Assembly: GCA_003531115.1 (NCBI GenBank)
Contig: DQHT01000151.1
Location: forward strand, 19,664-38,183
Direction of reading: 5' to 3'
DNA: 18,520 nucleotides
Source: Bacteroidota bacterium
GTDB lineage: Bacteria; Bacteroidota; Bacteroidia; UBA8524
Shown one piece after another: positions 1 through 8,112 of the stretch; the stretch's first letter is position 1; each line of letters starts with the position of its first letter. The notes beneath the pieces were generated by a model. The model had not been told where the DNA came from, made no database searches, and was given only the letters and a program-made list of their open reading frames with translations. A program made the position numbers and the translations under genes.

Positions 1-1
1 C

Positions 2-985
2 GGGGCTTCGCGGTATTTTATGGATAATAAGATAAAAGTGGCGGCTACGGTTCGGGTGGATAAAAATGTCAATTTTCCCTTGCTGGTTTCGCCTGCCGCC
101 AGTGCCGTGTACAATGTTAAAGAACATACTTTTCGCTTTAGTTTTTCTTCAGCCATCCGCAATCCTACCCTTACCGATCAATATTTCAACATGAATGTGG
201 GACGGGCAACCCTTCTGGGCAACCTGGAAGGCTACCAGAATCTGGTGAATATCGACTCGTATATCCGTTTTTTAAATACCACGAACCGCGATACCAGCCT
301 CCTGGAGTATTTTAATGTTAAGGCCGTAAAACCCGAGCGGGTTAAAACTGTGGAACTGGGGTACCGGGCTATATTTAATAAAAAATGGTTTATCGATGCC
401 TCGTATTATTACAGCTGGTACAATGATTTTCTGGGTTATGTGATCGGGGTGGACCTCGAGCTCGACTCCCTGAATTTCCCGGCCAGTCAGCGTTTTGTAC
501 GGGTAACGACCAACTCCGAAGAATTGGTCACCACGCAGGGGTTTTCAGCCGGTACGAACTACTTCTTCCGGAGGTACCTGGCTTTTAGCGGAAATTATTC
601 TTTTAATATGCTCGATAATAAAGGAAAAGACGATCCGATCATTCCGGCCTACAATACCCCGAAGCACAAATTCAACCTGGGGGTATCGGGGCGCGATTTT
701 AAGATCAAAACGGCGAAATTCGAGCTGAGAAATCTTGGTTACAGCATCAATTTTCGTTGGCTTCAGGGATTCCTGTTCGAGGGTTCACCGCAATTCAGCG
801 GAAGAATACCAACCTATTACCAACTCGATGCACAAATGAGTTACCTCTACTCACCCTGGAAAACCACCTTTAAACTTGGGGCCAGCAACCTCACCAACAA
901 CAAGGTGTACCAGGTTTATGGAGGCCCCCTGGTAGGCCGTATGCTCTATTTTTCAGCCACTTGCCAGCTAGATGATTGGAAATAA
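2..985 (+). CDS. TonB-dependent receptor, C-terminal beta-barrel part (5' end outside window)
   Basis: This is the C-terminal part of an outer-membrane TonB-dependent receptor, the type of channel that imports large substrates with energy from TonB-ExbBD. The frame is open to the left edge (G-A-S-R-Y-F precede the first ATG at 20), so that ATG is internal and the plug domain and earlier barrel strands lie outside the window. What is visible is barrel-like: alternating hydrophobic and polar strands with aromatic girdles, a family-like stretch with DASYYYSWYNDFLGY (about residues 125-140 counted from the ATG), the segment FSGNYSFNMLD, and the conserved closing pattern KLGASNLTNNKVYQVYGGP followed by the last strands. 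The substrate cannot be read from this part. The next gene starts 34 bp downstream on the same strand and may be co-transcribed. Confidence 0.88.
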   Translation, partial: GASRYFMDNKIKVAATVRVDKNVNFPLLVSPAASAVYNVKEHTFRFSFSSAIRNPTLTDQYFNMNVGRATLLGNLEGYQNLVNIDSYIRFLNTTNRDTSLLEYFNVKAVKPERVKTVELGYRAIFNKKWFIDASYYYSWYNDFLGYVIGVDLELDSLNFPASQRFVRVTTNSEELVTTQGFSAGTNYFFRRYLAFSGNYSFNMLDNKGKDDPIIPAYNTPKHKFNLGVSGRDFKIKTAKFELRNLGYSINFRWLQGFLFEGSPQFSGRIPTYYQLDAQMSYLYSPWKTTFKLGASNLTNNKVYQVYGGPLVGRMLYFSATCQLDDWK

Positions 986-1019
986 TGTTTAAGTTTACAT
1001 ATACAAAACAGAACCCCTT

Positions 1020-2540
1020 ATGAAAAGAATGTTACGAACAGTTAGTGTGCTTGGATTAGCTCTGCTGAGTTATTCCGGTATTGCCCAACGGTACATCACC
1101 GAACAGTTTACAGAAGTTTCGGTGTTTAAGAATGTGGCTTACGACTCCAATATGGCGGTCAACATTGTCCCCCCAAATAACCCGCCATTGTACAAGCAGG
1201 GACTTCTCTGCGATGTGTACGAACCGGTTGGCGACACCGAAACGGAACGCCCGCTGATCATCATCATGCACACAGGTTCTTTTTTGCCTCCCATCATCAA
1301 TAAACAAACCACGGGCAATAAAGAAGACAGTGCTGTTGTTGAAATGTGTACACGCTTCGCCCGCAAAGGTTATGTAGCCATTGCCATGAATTACCGCATT
1401 GGCTGGAACCCCACTGTGCTTAATGCCGACACGGCTACGGCACAATTACTCCAGGCGACTTACCGGGGAATTCAGGATGCAAAAAACTGCGTTCGTTATT
1501 TCCGTATGAACGCGGCAGGATTTAAAATCGACACTTCTCGTATTGCCCTTGGCGGCATTGGTACTGGCGGATACATTGCGCTGGCTTATGCCGCATTGGA
1601 TAAACAGGAAGAAGTAGAATTGGAAAAATTCCGTTACAGCACCGATCCTTATCCTCCTATGGTCAATACCGGCCTGTTTGGCGATTGGAACGGTATCGGT
1701 GGCATCCCTCAGCTGAATATTGCCGGGGATCCCTTTTACAGTACCGATATCGACGTAGCCTTCCATATCGGTGGGGCCATGGGCGATATCAGCTGGATGG
1801 ATGGCAATGAGGTGCCCATTCTCAGCATCCATTGTGTGCTCGATCCTTATGCTCCTTATGAATATGGAAACGTGATCGTGCCTACAACCGGTGTTACCGT
1901 GATCAACCAGGCGGCAGGCGGAAAAGCTGTTCAGGACAGCGCCACCTTTTTCGGCATCAATGAGATCATCGAAAACCGCGATTATCAGGACGTATTTTCT
2001 GCCCGGGCAAAATTGATAAATGGTGGAAATGAAGGATTGTTCCCCCTTATCCTCGATGCACGCACCCCTAACTTCGCCAACCAGGGTACGCCATGGGAGT
2101 GGTGGGATTCTACGGTCATGAAAAGCATCAATTTTCCTTATACAGGAGCCGGAGAAGAAGCGCATAACAACTCCATGTATAATAATCCGGATATGAGCAA
2201 AACCAAAGCCATGGCCTATATCGACACCATTCAGGGTTTTCTCGCACCCCGCGTGGTTTGTGCCATGGGTTTACCGGGTTGTCCGGCCAACCTCAGCAGC
2301 CTCAACACCCCGGCTCAGGAAAAGGTAAATGTTTATCCAAACCCCAACCAGGGCGTGTTCCGTGTAGAGCTGGTTTCCGGAGCCGAGCCGGATCATGTGG
2401 AAGTATATGACATCCATGGAAAACAAATTTTAACAAACCAGGGTGCTGAACTAAACCTGGGCGGACATCCTGCCGGGGTGTATCTGGTAAAGGTCCATAG
2501 TGCATCAGGAACAGGAACTGCCCGTGTGGTAGTGTACTGA
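1020..2540 (+). CDS. Secreted alpha/beta-hydrolase-fold protein with T9SS type A sorting domain
   Basis: The protein (506 aa) is predicted to be exported. An N-terminal signal peptide (about residues 1-22, LGLALLSYSGIAQ) is followed by an alpha/beta-hydrolase-like domain and a C-terminal type IX secretion sorting domain (about 436-506, with VNVYPNPNQG, VEVYDIHGK and PAGVYLVKV). Hydrolase-fold marks are a strand with LIIIMHTGSF (79-88) where the oxyanion loop usually sits, the second strand VAIAMNYRIGW, and the nucleophile-elbow region RIALGGIGTGGYIALAYAAL (174-193). The elbow reads G-I-G-T-G, so the usual serine of GxSxG is glycine at residue 181. Possible acid and base positions are Asp in HCVLDPYAPY and His in AHNNSMY. 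A relaxed or lost esterase activity, or a binding role, is therefore possible. The reading frame is intact and ends just before a strong terminator. Confidence 0.85.
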   Translation: MKRMLRTVSVLGLALLSYSGIAQRYITEQFTEVSVFKNVAYDSNMAVNIVPPNNPPLYKQGLLCDVYEPVGDTETERPLIIIMHTGSFLPPIINKQTTGNKEDSAVVEMCTRFARKGYVAIAMNYRIGWNPTVLNADTATAQLLQATYRGIQDAKNCVRYFRMNAAGFKIDTSRIALGGIGTGGYIALAYAALDKQEEVELEKFRYSTDPYPPMVNTGLFGDWNGIGGIPQLNIAGDPFYSTDIDVAFHIGGAMGDISWMDGNEVPILSIHCVLDPYAPYEYGNVIVPTTGVTVINQAAGGKAVQDSATFFGINEIIENRDYQDVFSARAKLINGGNEGLFPLILDARTPNFANQGTPWEWWDSTVMKSINFPYTGAGEEAHNNSMYNNPDMSKTKAMAYIDTIQGFLAPRVVCAMGLPGCPANLSSLNTPAQEKVNVYPNPNQGVFRVELVSGAEPDHVEVYDIHGKQILTNQGAELNLGGHPAGVYLVKVHSASGTGTARVVVY

Positions 2541-2563
2541 TCGGATTCGAATAAAGTTAAAAG

Positions 2564-2588
2564 AAACCTCCTCCGGGAGGTTTTTTTT
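2564..2588. terminator. Bidirectional Rho-independent terminator
   Basis: A perfect 8-bp stem, AAACCTCC (2564-2571) with GGAGGTTT (2576-2583) and a 4-base loop, is followed by a run of T to 2588. It lies 24 bp after the stop of the secreted hydrolase gene. It also overlaps the end of the convergent fatty-acid-hydroxylase gene, which stops at 2587-2589. The plus-strand T run is the stronger, so it mainly serves the hydrolase gene. Confidence 0.85.
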
Positions 2589-3237
2589 ATGGATGATGGG
2601 CATGAACTTCCACAGTGCTGGTCCTTTCTTCTGCGGGGGGCATGGTTTGAAAAACCCGGTCCCAAATGCGGGAAGAAACGCCAAAAGCCTTATCGGGATA
2701 TTTGAAATGATGCAGGGCATGATGTTTCCACAGGAATTTCAATGATTTGGGAGCCTTGCGGGTATGAACGCTGTAATGGATAAAAGCATAAGCCAGATAC
2801 CCGCTTTCGAATCCTGCCAGAAAGATCCAGGCGTATTCCTTCATCATCAGATAAAAGAGGCCAAAAAACAGGGTAAGGATCAGGATAGCCGGTAGCGGAG
2901 GCATAAACAGGCGTTTGGCATCATTGGGCTCCTGGTGGTGGTATCCGTGTAGGGCAAAATGAAAGGCCCTGATCAGGGCACTGTCTTCCCGTACAAAGTG
3001 AAAAATATAACGATGTAAAAGGTACTCCGCCAGGGTCCACACAAAAAAAGCGGTCAAAAAGAGCAGGGGTATGCCGATCAGAAACCTGAATTCAGCCCGT
3101 TGCACGCCGGTATAAACCAATACACTGATCAAAGTGAGATGAAAAAAGCCCATCATACGGGGTCCGCTTTGAGAAAGCAGTTCCAATACCGGATTCGAAT
3201 ACATCTTTTTCTGATTCGGAGTGTAACTCGTTTTCAT
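2587..3237 (-). CDS. Fatty acid hydroxylase / sterol desaturase superfamily membrane protein
   Basis: This 216-residue integral membrane protein carries the eight-histidine di-iron signature of the fatty acid hydroxylase superfamily: HRYIFH (75-80), HGYHH (97-101), HYSVH (154-158) and HHALHH (172-177). These are spaced between hydrophobic segments at roughly 30-45, 54-72, 113-133 and 138-152. The order and the HGYHHQEPND motif are closest to fatty acid 2-hydroxylase-like enzymes, which add oxygen to acyl chains in membrane lipids. A lipid 2-hydroxylation role is thus a reasonable inference, but the substrate is not shown by sequence. The start at 3237 gives a short basic polar N-terminus before the first helix. 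The next plus-strand operon, also lipid-related, is divergent from it. Confidence 0.85.
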   Translation of the reverse strand: MKTSYTPNQKKMYSNPVLELLSQSGPRMMGFFHLTLISVLVYTGVQRAEFRFLIGIPLLFLTAFFVWTLAEYLLHRYIFHFVREDSALIRAFHFALHGYHHQEPNDAKRLFMPPLPAILILTLFFGLFYLMMKEYAWIFLAGFESGYLAYAFIHYSVHTRKAPKSLKFLWKHHALHHFKYPDKAFGVSSRIWDRVFQTMPPAEERTSTVEVHAHHP

Positions 3238-3520
3238 AAATAAATGCCGCAGCTAAATTCTTGCCGAAATTATTTTGTCAGTCCTAAATCCATAGTAAAT
3301 GTATGTTTTTTTACTGAATCTGCAATCACGCGGGAATGGAAAAATAATACACAACATGTGAATTATGTAAGTCTTTCTCAATTCGATATACGTGTTTTAT
3401 CATTTCAGCAAGGCATCTTCGTTCTGCTGTAAAAATGGCAGTTCCTGATTTTTTATTGACAAAATCATTAATTTAGATGAACCGGCACGATGCAGGTTTG
3501 TCAGGCTTAAGCGAACAGGT

Positions 3521-4336
3521 ATGCAAGAAAGAGTGAATAAAAAGCTTAGTTCAATCGGCGATAAAATCCTCCATTGGCGCGATTCGGTCAATGACGGCCT
3601 TTTGAACACAGGTCAGGTTGTACTTTTTTTAGGAAATATTTTTAGGGAATCATTCACCCGTCATTTTGAGTTCAGGGAATTTTTATATCAATGTTATAAG
3701 ATCGGCTACAAGTCATTGCCCCTGATCTCGCTTACGGGCGCTATTATGGGACTGGTATTAACCATTCAGTCGCGGCCTGTAATGATCGAATTTGGGGCTG
3801 TATCGATGCTCCCGGGTATGGTATCGGTTTCCCTGATTCGCGAAATGGGACCGGTAATTACGGCGCTGATCTGTGCCGGTAAGGTCGGTTCGGGAATAGG
3901 AGCGGAGTTAGGTTCCATGCGGGTAACCGAGCAGATCGATGCGATGGAAGTTTCTTCGGTGAATCCCATTCGGTTTCTGGTGGTAACCCGGGTTTGGGCT
4001 GCCACTTTAATGATCCCTCTTTTGGTTTTGTATGCCGATGCAATGGGCATTTTGGGCAGCTGGGCCGGTACCAATATCAAAGGCGATGTAAGTTTTACCC
4101 TCTTTTGTGCCCAGGCTTTTGGGATCCTGGAATTTATAGATTTTGTACCTGCCCTGATAAAAACCTTCTTCTTCGGAGCGGTGATCGGATTGGTAGGCTG
4201 TTACAAAGGCTACCACGCAGGCAGGGGTACGGAGAGCGTAGGACTGGCAGCCAACTCTGCTGTTGTTGTCGCTTCATTATTGGTCATTGTAGTGGATATG
4301 ATCGCGGTTCAAATAACGGATATGTTCACAACATGA
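3521..4336 (+). CDS. mlaE: MlaE-type ABC transporter permease (phospholipid transport)
   Basis: This is the inner-membrane permease of an Mla-type (YrbE/MlaE) ABC system that moves phospholipids between the inner and outer membranes. The 271-residue protein has an amphipathic N-terminus, then hydrophobic helices with the family core: LISLTGAIMGLVLTIQ (about 68-83), the conserved block SLIREMGPVITALICAGKVGSG, then AELGSMRVTEQIDAMEVSSVNP, a region known to contact the ATPase. The C-terminal helices include FFFGAVIGLVGCYKGYHAGRGTESVG, also a family hallmark. Its stop overlaps the start of the ATPase gene by four bases (ATGA at 4333-4336), indicating translational coupling. Length matches the family. 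No clear promoter was found in the 283 bp upstream. Confidence 0.95.
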   Translation: MQERVNKKLSSIGDKILHWRDSVNDGLLNTGQVVLFLGNIFRESFTRHFEFREFLYQCYKIGYKSLPLISLTGAIMGLVLTIQSRPVMIEFGAVSMLPGMVSVSLIREMGPVITALICAGKVGSGIGAELGSMRVTEQIDAMEVSSVNPIRFLVVTRVWAATLMIPLLVLYADAMGILGSWAGTNIKGDVSFTLFCAQAFGILEFIDFVPALIKTFFFGAVIGLVGCYKGYHAGRGTESVGLAANSAVVVASLLVIVVDMIAVQITDMFTT

Positions 4337-5097
4337 GCGCAAAAACCAAACAGGAGCATAATGCCAATGCGGTGATCGCCATTGAACACCTGAGCAAGGC
4401 ATTTGGGAGTTTAAAGGTGCTCAACGACCTGTCGCTGAACCTCTTCCCGGAAGAAAATCTGGTGGTATTGGGCAAATCGGGTTCGGGCAAATCGGTGTTG
4501 ATCAAACTTATTGTGGGACTATTAAAGGCCGACAAAGGTTCCATCAAGGTTTTTGACCAGGATGTGACAACACTTAAGCGCGATGAACTAGACGTTTTAA
4601 GGCAAAAAATAGGCTTCCTTTTCCAGAGTGCTGCGCTGTATGATTCCATGTCGGTGCGGCAGAATATGGCTTTCCCTCTGGAGCGTATCCGCAAAGACCT
4701 GGACGAAAAACAACGAACGGAGAAGATCATGGAGGTATTGGAAAGTGTGGGACTGGCCGATGCGGTGGACAAGATGCCCTCCGAACTTTCAGGAGGGATG
4801 CGCAAGCGGATCGGACTGGCCCGGACCATTGTGGTAGATCCGATTATCATGTTGTATGATGAACCTACAACAGGGTTAGATCCAAGCACTTCTGATGAGA
4901 TCAGTCAGCTGATCCTGGATGTCCAGAAAAAATACAAAACCGCATCCATCATCATCACCCACGATATCGCCTGTGCGCGGATCGTGGCCAATCGCCTGCT
5001 GATGATACAGGACGGTACCGTTTACAAAGAGGGTATTTTGAAGGATTTTGAAACCTCAGACGATAAAATTATTCAGTCATTTTTTAAATCTATTTAA
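4333..5097 (+). CDS. mlaF: MlaF-type ABC transporter ATP-binding protein
   Basis: This 254-residue ATPase powers the MlaE permease. All ABC motifs are present: Walker A GKSGSGKS (47-54), Q-loop Gln in FLFQSAALYDSMSV (Gln98), signature LSGGM (152-156), Walker B IIMLYDE (171-177), D-loop GLDP, and the switch His210 in ITHD. The ALYDSMSVRQN segment after the Q-loop is typical of Mla/Mkl ATPases. The open frame extends much further upstream (to 3994), but that part lies inside mlaE in another frame. The start at 4333 is chosen because it overlaps the mlaE stop and places the first strand (AVIAIEHLSKAFG) at the usual distance. The mlaD gene follows after an 11-bp gap. Confidence 0.95.
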   Translation: MSAKTKQEHNANAVIAIEHLSKAFGSLKVLNDLSLNLFPEENLVVLGKSGSGKSVLIKLIVGLLKADKGSIKVFDQDVTTLKRDELDVLRQKIGFLFQSAALYDSMSVRQNMAFPLERIRKDLDEKQRTEKIMEVLESVGLADAVDKMPSELSGGMRKRIGLARTIVVDPIIMLYDEPTTGLDPSTSDEISQLILDVQKKYKTASIIITHDIACARIVANRLLMIQDGTVYKEGILKDFETSDDKIIQSFFKSI

Positions 5098-5108
5098 ACG
5101 CATTAGCT

Positions 5109-5810
5109 ATGGACATCAATAAAGAAAAGTTTAAGATCCGTCTCGGACTATTCGCATTAGGCGGCCTGCTGCTTTTTGTGGCAGCCATTTTTGTTATCGG
5201 CAGGCAAAAGAACCTTTTCGATCCTGTAATTACTATAAACACAACGTTTTACAACGTAAGCGGACTCCAGGTGGGGAATAATGTACGCTTTGCGGGCATC
5301 AATGTGGGTACGGTGAACGGGATCGCCATCATCAACGATTCGATGGTTGCAGTGGAGATCATGGTCAAAACCAGTGTTCAATCCTTTATCAAAAAAGATT
5401 CGGAAGTAGCGATCGGCTCCGAGGGCATCATTGGCGACCGCCTGCTCATTATTTCCCAGGGCAGCGCAACATCGCCCACCGTTCAGGAAGGCGATTACCT
5501 GGTTTCTTCCGAACCCATTGAAACCGATGCCATCATGGCCAGTCTGGAAGTAACCGCCCTGAACGCCGAGTTGATGTCGTACGACCTCGCTGAGATCGTT
5601 TCGAATATCAACCACGGCAAAGGAATTTTGGGCAGGTTGATCAGCGACAGCACCATGGCCGATGACCTTAGTGCCACCATGGACAACCTCGAATCCAGCT
5701 CCAAAGGTTTAGAACAAAACATGGAAGCCGTTAAAGGCAGTATTTTGTTTCGGAATTATTTCAAACGGAAGGCCAGGAAAGCGGAAGAAGCAACGGAGGA
5801 GAAGGAGTAG
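5109..5810 (+). CDS. mlaD: MlaD-type MCE-domain protein (periplasmic lipid-binding subunit)
   Basis: This is the MCE-domain subunit of the same Mla-type complex. It is anchored in the inner membrane by one N-terminal helix (about 12-32, LGLFALGGLLLFVAAIFVIG) with the rest in the periplasm, where MCE rings form a lipid tunnel. The MCE domain spans about 38-117 with the conserved blocks VSGLQVGNNVRFAGINVGTV and EVAIGSEGIIGDRLLIIS. It is followed by an alpha-helical tail (AEIVSNINHGKGILGRLI, then a region resembling a coiled coil, DDLSATMDNLESSSKGLEQ) and a charged end. At 233 aa it is a short form but appears complete. It closes the mlaE-mlaF-mlaD operon. No hairpin terminator is obvious after its stop, where repeats begin. 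Confidence 0.93.
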   Translation: MDINKEKFKIRLGLFALGGLLLFVAAIFVIGRQKNLFDPVITINTTFYNVSGLQVGNNVRFAGINVGTVNGIAIINDSMVAVEIMVKTSVQSFIKKDSEVAIGSEGIIGDRLLIISQGSATSPTVQEGDYLVSSEPIETDAIMASLEVTALNAELMSYDLAEIVSNINHGKGILGRLISDSTMADDLSATMDNLESSSKGLEQNMEAVKGSILFRNYFKRKARKAEEATEEKE

Positions 5811-5820
5811 CGTAATTCTG

Positions 5821-5855
5821 GAGTTATGAGTTATGAGTTATAAGTTATGAGTTGT
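5821..5855. repeat. 7-bp tandem repeat (GAGTTAT x5)
   Basis: Five consecutive 7-base units: three exact GAGTTAT, then AAGTTAT and GAGTTGT. The array starts 10 bp after the mlaD stop and lies outside any gene. Confidence 0.9.
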
Positions 5856-5940
5856 TAATGCCTGAACCTTGTACCCTGCACCCTCCTCAGTCAGTTCGAG
5901 CGGCCAAACGTAATATAAAAAGATAGTCACCCTGACCGCG

Positions 5941-5969
5941 TGCGCCGTAGCTTTTTCAGCGAAGGTGCA
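5941..5969. repeat. Imperfect inverted repeat (TGCGCCGTAGCT / AGCGAAGGTGCA)
   Basis: Two 12-base arms separated by TTTTC pair at 9 of 12 positions. The same arm sequences recur at 6007-6019, 6096-6106 and 6167-6224, so this is one member of a local repeat family. Confidence 0.7.
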
Positions 5970-6166
5970 AGCTCGTCGGTTCCCATGAAGTTAATGGAAG
6001 TACAATGAGCGAAGGCGGATGATTTATGATTTCTGATTTGGAGCTTGCCCGCCGAAGCTTTTGACGAATCATACTATTTAGAATTATTTTCATAAAGCGA
6101 AGGCGGGGAATTTGGAGCTTGGAACTTCAAGCCATATCCCAAAACCCAGCCATGGTCCATGCCGCG

Positions 6167-6224
6167 TCCGCCGTAGCTCTCCTTAATCAGCCGGGAGAAA
6201 AGAATCACCACGAGCGAAGGCGGA
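6167..6224. repeat. Inverted repeat pair TCCGCCGTAGCTC / GAGCGAAGGCGGA
   Basis: Arm 6167-6179 matches the reverse complement of arm 6212-6224 at 11 of 13 positions, with a 32-bp middle. A short second inverted pair (CTCTCC/GGGAGA) sits inside. It ends about 50 bp before the start of the next gene. Confidence 0.7.
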
Positions 6225-6272
6225 GTCTATGGTCCATGGTCTAATCGAACGAAAAATCTTTAAATTCGTCTG

Positions 6273-7499
6273 ATGGCTTGCAGAACATTTCGATTACGTA
6301 ATTTATTCCTGTGGCTGCTCTGCGCTGCGGGCACCCTCGCACAAGCGCAGGATTATGATTCCATCATGCGCTTTTCCCTGGCCAATCTTAAAAGCCGCTT
6401 TGCCGAGATGCCGGCTAAAGAGCAGGCACAACGGCTGGAACTGGAAACCCTGCGTTATCCGAAGCGGCAGGAAGCGTATTATTTGCTGGCTTATACCTAT
6501 TCGAGAATGAATTCTGAAGAGGCCCAAAAAATGCCGGAGATGACCTATCCGATGACTTTGAAGGTCAGTCAATTATTGGAAAAGGTGATCAGCATTGATT
6601 CCACCTACAATGGACCGCTGGTGGTATTGGATGTTTATTCAAAAATTAATTCGGAATGGAGCAGTCTGGCATTAAAATACCTGGCGGAGGAAAAGCCGGA
6701 TTCAGCCAGGATCTGTTTTAATGAGTCACTTAAGCGAGGCGGGATCAATCCGGCAATACTTCAAATCCACCGGCATATCCTGGATGCCATCGAGCCGGGA
6801 GCTTTTCTCATAAGTTCGGGAGACAATTGCACGTACAGTCTTCTCTACCTGCAGTTTATGGAAAATTACCGTACAGATATCAGGATAGCCGATGTCTCTC
6901 TGATTGGCACCTCATGGTATTATACGTATTTAGTAAATCACGGATTTCCGCATTATCATGTCTTTGATAGTTTGGTGGTTGAGTCCTACTATACCCCCTG
7001 GCAGGATACCACGCTGCATTTTGACGGAATGGATGTTTTGGCTGAAGCGACTTATGGTGGTGCTTATATCGGACAGTCGGGCCGCATAATTCTTGACCTG
7101 CTGAGCCATTACGGCCCGAAAAAGCTGTTTTATCTGGTACATGGCTCTGATCCGGAACAGAACTTTGGTATGTCTGACAGAGGTTGTATACATTATTCAT
7201 TTGTCAGGTTTGAAGGAGAAAACGCCCATTGTGAGCAACCCGCGATAGGAGAATTAGATTGGCAGATCCTGGAAAACCTTGATCGTGCCCAGACGCACGA
7301 CAGGTCAATTCAAAGGATGTTTGACCTGTATGTCCATTGGTTTTTGTATTACCTCTATTCCCGAATGCCGGATGAAGCGCATATTGTCAAACAAGAATAT
7401 GCCCGCTTTAAAACCGTTTACCCACAAAAGAGGCATCCGGAGTTTTATGAGGATTACAGCACTTTAATAGCGTATTTTGATGAGCAATTTAAGGAGTGA
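6273..7499 (+). CDS. Secreted/periplasmic protein resembling the C-terminal region of DUF2723 proteins
   Basis: The 408-residue protein starts with a signal peptide (about 1-26, LFLWLLCAAGTLAQAQ), so it is exported. The N-terminal half is helical with Leu/Ala/Tyr spacing like TPR repeats (about 40-165). The middle has the striking stretch FLISSGDNCTYSLLYLQ...YRTDIRIADVSLIGTSWYY (178-217). This resembles the segment near the end of DUF2723 membrane proteins, where a GDNDT-like motif is followed by R-D-I-R-V and a stretch ending in W-Y. Here it occurs without the multi-helix membrane part. The tail is again helical. Function is unknown; cell-envelope glycan or lipoprotein work would be a guess. 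Flanks are non-coding on both sides, so it is probably monocistronic. Confidence 0.75.
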   Translation: MACRTFRLRNLFLWLLCAAGTLAQAQDYDSIMRFSLANLKSRFAEMPAKEQAQRLELETLRYPKRQEAYYLLAYTYSRMNSEEAQKMPEMTYPMTLKVSQLLEKVISIDSTYNGPLVVLDVYSKINSEWSSLALKYLAEEKPDSARICFNESLKRGGINPAILQIHRHILDAIEPGAFLISSGDNCTYSLLYLQFMENYRTDIRIADVSLIGTSWYYTYLVNHGFPHYHVFDSLVVESYYTPWQDTTLHFDGMDVLAEATYGGAYIGQSGRIILDLLSHYGPKKLFYLVHGSDPEQNFGMSDRGCIHYSFVRFEGENAHCEQPAIGELDWQILENLDRAQTHDRSIQRMFDLYVHWFLYYLYSRMPDEAHIVKQEYARFKTVYPQKRHPEFYEDYSTLIAYFDEQFKE

Positions 7500-7650
7500 T
7501 CTGGCTTAACAGCTATTTCGCAATTCTTCGGCAAAGACACGATAAATAACCTCCATTCTCCGCAACTAACCCCAGCAAGGCCACCTGTTAATAGAAAAAG
7601 GGCCAAAACCCGCTCAACAATGTGGTTAAACCGTGTTACATTTATAAACG

Positions 7651-8112
7651 ATGAAAGCCAACACCTTGAGAATTTCCCTTATCTCTTTCACAATTCTTGT
7701 CAGTAACATCGCCTTTTCGTTCCACGACTTTGTCCATTCTGAAAACAAAATTCATAAGAACGGTTTGTCTGTTCATTTTGCATCAAATGTCTTTTGGCAT
7801 ACCACCGGTCTTATATATGAAAGGAGGTTCCCAATAGGCTATCTAACTCCACTGGTGCGCACCGGATACGAATTCTATTCAGGAACCGGGTACTATGATC
7901 TTGAGAAAGGGGACAACTTTACGATTCAAATTGGTATGCTTACAGGAAGGAAAAATCATCACCTTGAGCTTGGAATTGGATATAATCACACATTATTTAT
8001 TCATAGTAAACTCTACTACCATCCTTTAAGCGGGTACTTAGGTTATCGGTATTCGAAACCGGGCAAACTGCCATTTTTCCACATCGGATTAGGCCTGCCC
8101 AAAGGGCTGTAA
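7651..8112 (+). CDS. Small outer-membrane beta-barrel-like protein, C-terminus apparently lost to a stop codon
   Basis: The product as read is 153 aa with a signal peptide (about 1-23, ISLISFTILVSNIAFS), then alternating beta-strand-like segments rich in Tyr and Gly (GLIYERRF, PLVRTGYEFYSGTGYY, HHLELGIGYNHTLF, GYLGYRYSK, FFHIGLGLP). No enzyme motif is visible; a small outer-membrane barrel is the likeliest form. The frame stops with TAA at 8110-8112. The next codons in the same frame read V-G-L-G-I-N-F and then TAG at 8134-8136. Outer-membrane barrels typically end in an aromatic residue, so the original protein probably ended ...KGL-Y-VGLGINF and the TAA replaced a Tyr codon. The product may no longer be inserted in the membrane properly. 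Confidence 0.68.
   Translation: MKANTLRISLISFTILVSNIAFSFHDFVHSENKIHKNGLSVHFASNVFWHTTGLIYERRFPIGYLTPLVRTGYEFYSGTGYYDLEKGDNFTIQIGMLTGRKNHHLELGIGYNHTLFIHSKLYYHPLSGYLGYRYSKPGKLPFFHIGLGLPKGL

Larger units (their letters stand above)
5811..6272. repeat. Repeat-rich intergenic region without a gene
   Basis: The 462 bp between mlaD and the next gene hold no convincing reading frame. They are built from short repeats: a 7-bp tandem array at 5821-5855, several copies of AGCGAAGGCGG and its partner CCGCCGTAGCT, two copies of ATTTGGAGCTTG (6036-6047 and 6110-6121), and GTCCATG/GGTCCATGG pieces at about 6154-6160 and 6230-6240. This looks like accumulated non-coding repeat debris. No consensus promoter for the downstream gene stands out. 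Confidence 0.75.

Noticed and set aside
1446..2165. A 239-codon open frame on the minus strand, antisense to the secreted hydrolase gene
   Set aside because: It has no recognisable domain and lies wholly within a gene with a signal peptide, fold motifs and a sorting domain.
3244..3432. A 62-codon plus-strand frame in the spacer before mlaE
   Set aside because: Composition is not protein-like, there are no motifs, and it lies in AT-rich non-coding DNA.
3440..3490. A sigma-70-like promoter (TTGACA at 3457) before mlaE
   Set aside because: The downstream TAATTTAG does not match the Bacteroidota TAnnTTTG box and the spacing is wrong for either consensus.
3994..4332. Long N-terminal extension of the mlaF frame
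   Set aside because: It lies inside mlaE in another frame and is rich in Cys and Arg, unlike any ATPase N-terminus. The start at 4333, overlapping the mlaE stop, fits the family.
5811..6272. A CRISPR array in the repeat-rich spacer
   Set aside because: Repeats are short, differ in orientation and are unevenly spaced. There are no equal-length spacers and no cas genes.
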